Positions 1 through 5,371 of a stretch of DNA of 5,371 nucleotides are shown one piece after another (within the stretch, counting starts at the first letter, position 1; each line of letters begins with the position of its first letter). The position numbers were made by a program, and so were the translations under genes. This DNA is from Chloroflexota bacterium. Its GTDB lineage: Bacteria > Chloroflexota > Anaerolineae > Fen-1058. The notes under the pieces were generated by a model. That model was not told the DNA's origin and searched no databases. It saw nothing but the letters and a program-made list of their open reading frames with translations. The stretch is from contig JACRBO010000541.1 of the NCBI GenBank assembly GCA_016219235.1, positions 1 to 5,371 on the forward strand, in the 5' to 3' direction.

Positions 1-1955
1 AGATTACGTTTGTCAATCGCATGGGATATGCGGTGTTTGGCTATACCCCGGACGAAGTCGCGCGCGGCTTCAACATGCTGCAGACCATCAGCCCCGCCGA
101 TCGCAGACGCACCCGGCATCTCAAACGCCTGGCAAAAGGCCAGACGCTGGCAGGCGTAGAATACCTGGCGGTACGTCGCAACGGCCAGACCTTTCCGGTG
201 GTCGTCTATGCCAGCCCCATTCTGCGCGACGGGCACGTCGTCGGCCTGCGCGGCTTCATCATCGACATCACCGAGCGCAAACGGGTTGAGACGGCCGAAC
301 GCGAGCAGCGCACGCTGGCCGAAGCGCTGCGCGATACCGCCGCCGCGCTGAATAGCACGCTGGATTTTGAGTCGGTGCTGGACCTGATCCTGTCCAACGT
401 CGAGCGGATCGCGCCCTGCGATTGCGTCAGTGTTTTACTGCTCAACAGCGATCGCCAGACGGCCCACTCAGTCCGGTTGACCCTGCGGCCGGGCATCACC
501 GTGCCCGAGGGCGGCATTCACCTGTCGGTGGCTGAGGCGGGCAACCTGCGCGCGATGCTGGAGACCGGCCAGGCCAGCCTTGTGGCGAATGTGCGCGACT
601 ATGCGGAATGGGTGATACTACCCCGGTTTGAGTGGGTCGGCTCACACGCGGGCGCGCCCATTCGGGCCCGCGGGCAAGTCGTCGGTTTCCTCAATCTTTA
701 CAGCCAGACTGTCGATTTCTTTACACCGCAGCACGCGCACAACTTGCAGGCGTTTGCCGACCAGGCCGGGGTAGCAATTCAAAACTCGCAGCTGTACGAG
801 CAGCTGCAGCGCTATGCCGCCGGGTTGGAAGAGCGCGTAGCGCAGCGCACCGCCGAGCTCGAGCGCGAACGTCAGCGCTTGCAAGCCATCCTGGATACGG
901 CTGGTGAAGGCATTGTCTTTACGGACGTCAACGGCACGATCGAGTATATGAACCCCGCGATGGAGCGGCTTACCGGTTACACTTCGGTTGAGGCGCTGGG
1001 CCAGACGCCGCGCCTGTGGAGCAGCGGTCGCACATCAGTCGCCACCTACGATCACATGTGGCAGACTATTTTGCAGGGCGAGGTCTGGCGCGGCGAGGTC
1101 GTCAACCGACATCGGGCTGGCGGCCTGTACGACACGGCCATGATCATCGCCCCGCTGCTGGCGGCCAATCGCCAGGTCATCGGCTTTGTGAGTCTGCAAC
1201 GCGATATTACCCGCCAGAAAGAAGTGGATCGTCTCAAGGATGAATTTGTCGCCAATGTCAGCCACGAGCTGCGCACCCCGCTCGCCAACGTCAAGCTGTA
1301 CCTCGGTATGCTGGTGCACGGCCAGCCGGAAAAGCGCGAGCAGTATTTGCAGACACTGCTGCGCGAAAGCACGCGCCTGGGAAACTTGATCGAGAACCTG
1401 CTGAACCTCTCGCAACTCGACATGCGGCAGCTGCCCATTACGCTTGCCCCGACCGATGTGAACCAATTGATCGCACAGCTCGTGCTAGATCGGGCGGCGT
1501 TAATTGCAGAGCGCAGGCTCTTGCTGGAGAATCGGCTGGCGGCTAACCTGCCGCCTGCGCAGGCCAATGCTGCGCTCGTGATCCAGATCATGTCAAACCT
1601 GATCACCAATGCCGCGCACTATACGCCGCCCGGCGGCTCGATTACGCTCAGCACGGGCCACCGGCAGCGCAGCGATCGCAATTGGGTCACGCTAACGGTG
1701 AAAGATACCGGCCCGGGCATTACGGCCAAAGATTCGCCGCATCTGTTCGAGCGCTTTTATCGCGGCGAAGCAGGCCGCAAATCTGGCACACCCGGCACCG
1801 GCCTGGGGTTAGCCATTTGTCGCGAAATCGCCGGACAGTTGGGCGGCGATATTACCCTGGACAGTCCGCCGGGCCAGGGCGCGATTTTTACGGTCTGGCT
1901 GCAGCCGGCGCGCCTCACACCGCAAAACACCCTCATCCCGCCCGCTGATTTGTAG
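1..1955 (+). CDS. PAS-GAF-PAS sensor histidine kinase, 5' end outside window
   Basis: This is a cytoplasmic-looking sensor kinase that would autophosphorylate a histidine and pass the phosphate to an unseen response regulator. The frame is open to the left edge (first whole codon at 3), and the residues before the first ATG at 21 (ITFVNR) belong to the PAS core, so that ATG is internal. Counting it as residue 1, the domains are PAS/PAC to about 85 (ending DITERK), GAF about 113-258, coiled linker 259-285, PAS/PAC about 286-397, HisKA about 403-468 and HATPase_c about 515-627. The H-box is SHELRTP with phospho-acceptor H415. The ATP site has N526/N530 in the N-box, DTGPGI at 562-567, FERFY at 576-580 and GTGLGL at 592-597, so catalysis should be intact. 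No receiver domain follows, and no membrane segment is visible in the part seen. It lies 82 bp upstream of a co-directional paralogue. The ligands of the PAS and GAF domains are unknown. Confidence 0.95.
   Translation, partial: ITFVNRMGYAVFGYTPDEVARGFNMLQTISPADRRRTRHLKRLAKGQTLAGVEYLAVRRNGQTFPVVVYASPILRDGHVVGLRGFIIDITERKRVETAEREQRTLAEALRDTAAALNSTLDFESVLDLILSNVERIAPCDCVSVLLLNSDRQTAHSVRLTLRPGITVPEGGIHLSVAEAGNLRAMLETGQASLVANVRDYAEWVILPRFEWVGSHAGAPIRARGQVVGFLNLYSQTVDFFTPQHAHNLQAFADQAGVAIQNSQLYEQLQRYAAGLEERVAQRTAELERERQRLQAILDTAGEGIVFTDVNGTIEYMNPAMERLTGYTSVEALGQTPRLWSSGRTSVATYDHMWQTILQGEVWRGEVVNRHRAGGLYDTAMIIAPLLAANRQVIGFVSLQRDITRQKEVDRLKDEFVANVSHELRTPLANVKLYLGMLVHGQPEKREQYLQTLLRESTRLGNLIENLLNLSQLDMRQLPITLAPTDVNQLIAQLVLDRAALIAERRLLLENRLAANLPPAQANAALVIQIMSNLITNAAHYTPPGGSITLSTGHRQRSDRNWVTLTVKDTGPGITAKDSPHLFERFYRGEAGRKSGTPGTGLGLAICREIAGQLGGDITLDSPPGQGAIFTVWLQPARLTPQNTLIPPADL
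554..572 (+). repeat. 19-bp repeat shared by the two genes, copy 1
   Basis: The 19 bases are identical to 3003-3021 in gene 2. Both encode the MLETGQ part of the NLR.MLETGQ motif in their GAF domains (gene 1 residues 179-184). It is a trace of paralogy between the two sensors. Confidence 0.6.
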
Positions 1956-2037
1956 TATTATTCTCGCACTGAATGCACCGCGTCAGGTGTGCCGCCGCCG
2001 AAGTGTCATCACCGGATAGAAAGCGAGCGAGTTGTCA
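1956..2037 (+). other. Intergenic gap with possible short leader frame
   Basis: These 82 bases separate the two sensor genes. A TATTAT at 1956-1961 resembles a -10 box but has no acceptable -35 at the right spacing. The only hairpin noticed pairs CACC (1976-1979) with GGTG (1986-1989) and has no T-tract, so it is not a credible terminator. An ATG at 1973 opens a 22-codon frame ending in TGA at 2039-2041, which overlaps the downstream ATG as ATGA. This could couple translation, but the small frame has no evident ribosome binding site. Co-transcription of the two genes is plausible but not shown. Confidence 0.4.
2020..2031 (+). promoter_or_regulatory. Weak purine-rich ribosome binding region for gene 2
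   Basis: The run AAAGCGAGCGAG ends 6 bases before the ATG at 2038 and is the only purine-rich stretch there. It lacks a true AGGAGG core. An in-frame TAG at 2017-2019 limits the start to 2020 or later. The only upstream alternative noticed is TTG at 2032, which would add two residues. ATG at 2038 is chosen because the basic N-terminus and the first membrane helix follow directly. Confidence 0.35.
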
Positions 2038-5000
2038 ATGAGCCAAACCGACTCCGGGTCTGCGCCGCGTGCAGCCCTCTCCACGCCACGCCACCGGCCA
2101 GCCTTGCGGATTGCTCTGATTTATGCGTTGATAGCGCTGATCGGCCTACAGGTAGACGACCTGGTGCTCGCCGGGCCGGCGAGCGACCAGTGGACCATTG
2201 TCAAAGCGGTTGTGTTTGTCGGCAGCAGCGCCCTGTTGATCTACATTTTGATCCGGCGCAGTCTCCGCGCCAGCGCTGCGCTGGAACAGCGCTATTCGGC
2301 CTTGACGCAGGAGTGCGACGTACTGCGCACCCTGCTCGATAACACCGTTGACACCATCTACTTCAAGGACACTCAGTCGCGTTTCACGCGCATTAACCAG
2401 GCGCAGGCCACTGCGCTGGGCGTCGCCGATCCGCAAGAGGCCATCGGCAAGACCGACCTTGATTTCTTTCCTCCGGAACTGGCCGCGCTGATGTGGGCCG
2501 AAGAACGCCGCATCATCGAGACCGGGCAGCCCGTGCTCAGCCGCGAGGAATACAACCCGACGCGCGACGGCCGGCCCCGCTGGTTCTCCGTCAGCAAGAA
2601 TCCCCTCTTCGATCAGGCCGGGCAGATCGTAGGCCTGGTAGGCATGTCGCGTGACATCACCGCCGTTAAACTGCGTGAGCGCGAATTTGCGGCCCTGTCT
2701 GATCAGAACGCGCAGCTGCTGGCCGCCGAGCGCGAACAGCGCACCTTCACCGAAGCGCTCCGCGATACGGCCGCGGCTCTGAACAGCACGCTCAACGTCG
2801 ACGAGGTGCTCGATCGGGTGCTGGCAAATATCGAGCGCGTTGTGCCGCACGATATCGCCAACATCATGTTGATCAACCTCGAAGAGGGCCAGCCGGTGGC
2901 TCGCGTGGCGCGCTGCCACGGCTACGATCGCATCTCGCCGGAATTGGACAGCGCGGTGCGCCAGCTGCGTTTTCCGGTGATGACCGTGGCAAATCTGCGG
3001 CAGATGCTGGAGACCGGCCAGCCCTTCATCATCGGCGACACGCACGCCTACCCGGGCTGGCTCGATTCGCCGTCGACGCGCTGGCAGCGCTCGTATGTGG
3101 GCGCGCCCATTCACCTGCGGGACAATGTGATCGGCTTCATCCAGCTGGATAGTCGCGAAGTCGATTTCTTCACGCCGGTCGCCGCCGAACGCCTGCAGAC
3201 CTTTGCCAATCAGACGGCCGTGGCCATTGAGAATGCCAAATTGTTTCAGGCCGAACGTGAACAGCACGCGCTGGCTGAGGCGTTGCGCGATACCGCCAGT
3301 GTGCTGGCCGGCACGCTTGATTTTGATGAGGTTTTGGATCGTATCTTATCCACGGTGGGCCGCATTGTGCCCAATGACGTGGCCACGCTGCTGCTGATCG
3401 AACAGGGCGTCGCGCGCGTGATGCGGGCCGTCGGGTACCAGGACGCCCATCGGGCGGCGCAGGTTCGCCGGCTGCGCTTTGTAATTGCGCAGACGCCCAA
3501 CCTGCGGCGCGTGATCGAAACGCAGCGGCCCTGGTTCATTGCCGACACCGCCACCGATCCGGCCTGGACCCACGTGGACGGGATCGACTGGATCAAATCG
3601 AACATTGTGGCCCCGATGATCATCAATGGTCAGGTCATCGGCATGCTGGCGCTGGATAGCAGCACAGTCAACTTCTACACGCCCCTCCACGCCGAACGGC
3701 TCCAGATCTTTGCCGTGCAGGCGGCCGTGGCGCTGGAAAACGCCCAGTTATTTGATGAAACTCAACTGCGCTTAAAGGAGCTGGCTGTGTTGTTCGACGG
3801 CAGCCGGGCCATGACCGCCTCACTCGATCGGGCCACCGTGCTCCAGGCGATCGCGCAGCGATTGGCGGAAGCGGTGGATGCGACCAGTGTGTACGTGCTG
3901 TCGATCGATCTGGTCGAAAGCGTCGTTCACATGCTGGCCGAGTATTTCAGTCCGGCCGCCAACAGCCTGGAGCGCGTGTCGGATCTGGGCGCCACTTACA
4001 GCATGGACGATCTGCCTGAGACGTTGACTGCCCTGCGCCACAGCCAGGCATCGATTACAGTGATCGATGATCCGCAAGCGGAACCGGTCGCCGTGAAGCA
4101 GCTGCTGGCCTATGGCGGCCAGAGCAGCCTGCGGGTGCCCATGAATGTGGCCGGCACCGTGCGCGCTTATGCCGTCATCTGGGACAGCCGCACGCCCCGC
4201 CGCTGGACCGGGGCCGAAGTTCAACTTTGCCAGACGCTGGCCAATCAGGCGGCCGTGGCGCTGGAAAATGTGCGGTTACTGGAAGAAACCCGGCAGGGCT
4301 TGAAAGAGCAGTCGGCGCTGCTGGCCGCCAGCACGGCGGTCTCGTCCAGTCTCGATCTGACGACGGTGCTGAAGCGCCTGGCCGAGCAGATAGGGCGCGC
4401 CATCGACGCGACCAGCGTATACGTGTATGAATGGAACCGGGCAGCCAACACGTCAACGGTGGTGGTGGACTATTACGGGCCGGCGGCGTCTGAACCGGAG
4501 CGCGTCTCTGATGTGGGGGTGACGTACGATCTGGCAACGGGTTATGGGCCTGAACCGATCTGGCAACGTCCCGGCGGCAGCCAGATCACTCACGTTGACG
4601 ACGTGGATTTGCAACCCGATCGGACGGCCCACCTGCGCCAGTACGGCTGCTGGTCGATGTTGACGGTGGGGCTGACCGCCCGGGCAAATGTGTTCGGGTA
4701 TATCGAGTTGTGGGAATCCCGCCAGCGCCGCACGTTTACGCCCGACGAGATTGCGCTGTGTCAGGCCATCGCCGGGCAGGCGGCCATCGCCTTTGAAAAC
4801 GCGCGGCTGTTTGACGCCGAGCGCAGGCAGCTGCGGCTGGCGCAAACGCTGCAGGCCGTCGGCGCGCTATTGACGGCGCAGATGAGCCTGAATGACGTGT
4901 TTGAGTATCTCTTCGACTTGTTGGCGCGCGTGGTAACCTATGACAGCGTGTCCGTGCAGCTGGTCGAGGGTGATCGATTGATGTTGACAGCCGGACGCGG

Positions 5001-5371
5001 CTTCCCCGATGCGGCTGTGATGCGCGATGTCATCAGCGCGGTATCCAAATCGACGCTGGAAGAACGCTGGGGGGCCGTGCACCAGCGCGTGTTGACGCTG
5101 TCCGATACGCAGGCGGATCCACGCTGGATCATCCACCCCGGCAGCGAATACACCCGATCGTGGATCGGCGCCGCCCTGCGGGTGAAGGGCCGGCTGCTGG
5201 GCATCCTCAACGTCGATAGCGCCACACCCGGCGCTTATACCAAAGAGTTGGGCGAAACCGTAGCCGCCTTTGCCAATCAAGCCGCCATCGCCATTGAAAA
5301 CGCACAGTTGAATGAAGCCGTGCGCCGCCATGCGGACGAACTGGAGGAGCGGGTCGTAGCACGGACGATCG
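2038..5371 (+). CDS. Membrane-anchored PAS + five-GAF sensor protein, 3' end outside window (probable histidine kinase)
   Basis: At least 1111 codons read without a stop to the right edge. Residues 1-24 are polar and basic, followed by two hydrophobic helices (about 25-44 and 54-72) with a short loop and RR at 73-74. This hairpin keeps both ends in the cytoplasm and resembles one found at the start of many bacterial PAS-containing kinases and GGDEF proteins. A PAS/PAC domain covers about 96-208 (GKTDLDFFPPE, then GMSRDIT). Five GAF domains follow at about 250-400, 424-570, 594-745, 771-922 and 949-1089. Each is preceded by a helical linker and ends in an A-(I/L/F)-E-N helix (E at 398, 567, 743, 920 and 1087). 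The last residues, LEERVVARTI, match the linker that precedes PAS and kinase in gene 1. The output is therefore probably HisKA/HATPase_c beyond the window, though a GGDEF or phosphatase output is possible. The ligands are unknown, and no bilin-type cysteine is seen at the expected GAF position. Confidence 0.93.
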   Translation, partial: MSQTDSGSAPRAALSTPRHRPALRIALIYALIALIGLQVDDLVLAGPASDQWTIVKAVVFVGSSALLIYILIRRSLRASAALEQRYSALTQECDVLRTLLDNTVDTIYFKDTQSRFTRINQAQATALGVADPQEAIGKTDLDFFPPELAALMWAEERRIIETGQPVLSREEYNPTRDGRPRWFSVSKNPLFDQAGQIVGLVGMSRDITAVKLREREFAALSDQNAQLLAAEREQRTFTEALRDTAAALNSTLNVDEVLDRVLANIERVVPHDIANIMLINLEEGQPVARVARCHGYDRISPELDSAVRQLRFPVMTVANLRQMLETGQPFIIGDTHAYPGWLDSPSTRWQRSYVGAPIHLRDNVIGFIQLDSREVDFFTPVAAERLQTFANQTAVAIENAKLFQAEREQHALAEALRDTASVLAGTLDFDEVLDRILSTVGRIVPNDVATLLLIEQGVARVMRAVGYQDAHRAAQVRRLRFVIAQTPNLRRVIETQRPWFIADTATDPAWTHVDGIDWIKSNIVAPMIINGQVIGMLALDSSTVNFYTPLHAERLQIFAVQAAVALENAQLFDETQLRLKELAVLFDGSRAMTASLDRATVLQAIAQRLAEAVDATSVYVLSIDLVESVVHMLAEYFSPAANSLERVSDLGATYSMDDLPETLTALRHSQASITVIDDPQAEPVAVKQLLAYGGQSSLRVPMNVAGTVRAYAVIWDSRTPRRWTGAEVQLCQTLANQAAVALENVRLLEETRQGLKEQSALLAASTAVSSSLDLTTVLKRLAEQIGRAIDATSVYVYEWNRAANTSTVVVDYYGPAASEPERVSDVGVTYDLATGYGPEPIWQRPGGSQITHVDDVDLQPDRTAHLRQYGCWSMLTVGLTARANVFGYIELWESRQRRTFTPDEIALCQAIAGQAAIAFENARLFDAERRQLRLAQTLQAVGALLTAQMSLNDVFEYLFDLLARVVTYDSVSVQLVEGDRLMLTAGRGFPDAAVMRDVISAVSKSTLEERWGAVHQRVLTLSDTQADPRWIIHPGSEYTRSWIGAALRVKGRLLGILNVDSATPGAYTKELGETVAAFANQAAIAIENAQLNEAVRRHADELEERVVARTI
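2107..2253 (+). other. Two-helix membrane anchor of gene 2
   Basis: Residues 24-72 form a helix-loop-helix: a hydrophobic run starting RIALIYALIALIG and a second one ending ALLIYILI, joined by about nine residues. Arginines and a histidine flank the outer ends (R18, H19, R20, R24; R73, R74, R77), so the positive-inside rule places both ends in the cytoplasm. The loop is too short to be an external sensor domain, so sensing is probably done by the cytoplasmic PAS and GAF domains. D40 and D41 near the end of helix 1 are at the expected place for the conserved acidic residue of this hairpin type, as recalled. Confidence 0.75.
3003..3021 (+). repeat. 19-bp repeat shared by the two genes, copy 2
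   Basis: This is an exact match to 554-572, in GAF 1 of gene 2 (residues 323-328). The flanking codons differ at several positions, so the identity is local. Confidence 0.6.
3718..3740 (+). repeat. 23-bp direct repeat, copy 1
   Basis: The 23 bases are identical to 4246-4268 and encode QAAVALEN at the end of GAF 2. The second copy encodes the same residues at the end of GAF 3. It is a coding repeat left by domain homology, not a mobile or regulatory repeat. Confidence 0.7.
4246..4268 (+). repeat. 23-bp direct repeat, copy 2
   Basis: This is an exact match to 3718-3740, in the closing helix of GAF 3. It lies in the same reading frame, 528 bp (176 codons) downstream of copy 1. Confidence 0.7.

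Larger units (their letters stand above)
2731..5304 (+). repeat. Tandem array of five GAF domains (protein-level repeat)
   Basis: Five GAF units of 167-177 residues lie head to tail, measured between the glutamates of their closing AxEN helices (169, 176, 177, 167). Two pairs stand out. Units 1 and 2 share the EREQ..LAEALRDTA leader and an NLR..(L/I)ET motif with the GAF of gene 1. Units 3 and 4 share DATSVYV (614-620 and 790-796) and ERVSD.G.TY (645-654 and 821-830) at an exact offset of 176 residues. Unit 5 (DTQADPRW, then SWIGAAL and LGILNVDS) is a more generic GAF. The pattern suggests growth by domain duplication followed by divergence. Confidence 0.8.

Noticed and set aside
417..425. 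Two close cysteines (C133, C135) in the gene 1 GAF as a metal or redox site
   Set aside because: Two cysteines alone do not form a recognised cluster motif, and the paralogous GAFs have other residues at these positions.
1052..1609. Minus-strand open frame of 185 codons
   Set aside because: It is antisense to the PAS and kinase domains of gene 1, whose motifs are intact; its translation is low-complexity, rich in Ser and Arg, with no known motif.
1956..1961. TATTAT as a -10 promoter element for gene 2
   Set aside because: The sequence about 17 bases upstream matches a -35 consensus at only two of six positions, and it falls within the coding end of gene 1.
1974..1991. Hairpin as terminator of gene 1
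   Set aside because: There are only four Watson-Crick pairs plus two G-T pairs, and no T-run follows.
1989..2342. Plus-strand frame of 117 codons across the gene 2 start
   Set aside because: It overlaps the membrane hairpin and the start of the PAS domain in another frame. Its translation is rich in Arg, Cys and Pro with no domain, while the competing frame encodes a clear anchor and PAS.
2911..2922. Cys-His pair (residues 293-294) in GAF 1, reminiscent of the bilin-binding Cys-His of phytochromes
   Set aside because: The pair sits in an early strand just before GYD, not in the later helix that holds the chromophore cysteine, and the phytochrome DIP motif is absent.
2146..3267. Long minus-strand open frame of 373 codons
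   Set aside because: It lies wholly antisense to the PAS-GAF coding frame of gene 2, shows no recognisable domain, and is the kind of shadow that GC-rich codon bias creates.

Overview
The window is a GC-rich stretch with two large sensory genes in tandem on the + strand, both cut by the window edges, and nothing else that can be supported. Residue-level style points to a Chloroflexota-like bacterium (Anaerolineae or a relative): long PAS/GAF histidine kinases, with GAF domains introduced by an AEREQRTLAEALRDTAAAL-type helix and closing with an NQAAVAIENAQL-type helix. This placement rests on recall of family style, not on a search.

Layout: (1) Positions 1-1955 hold the 3' part of a soluble hybrid-sensor histidine kinase: PAS (start cut off), GAF, PAS, HisKA, HATPase_c, stop. 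All kinase motifs are intact and there is no receiver domain. (2) Positions 1956-2037 are an 82-bp gap with no convincing promoter or terminator. It contains a possible 22-codon leader frame whose stop overlaps the next start codon as ATGA. (3) From 2038 to the right edge runs a continuous frame of at least 1111 codons. It encodes a two-helix membrane anchor, one PAS domain and five consecutive GAF domains. Because it has no stop inside the window it is easy to miss in a closed-ORF list. Its output domain lies outside; the last residues match the linker that in gene 1 leads into PAS and kinase, so a histidine kinase output is the best guess.

The two genes look like paralogous signal-input modules of two-component pathways. 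Gene 1 can autophosphorylate a histidine; gene 2 brings a membrane-anchored multi-GAF input stack. The sensed ligands cannot be read from the sequence, and no response regulator is visible. I see no RNA gene, CRISPR array, mobile element or defence-type system. Apart from the long GAF array and its signs of domain duplication, the region is ordinary signalling DNA.
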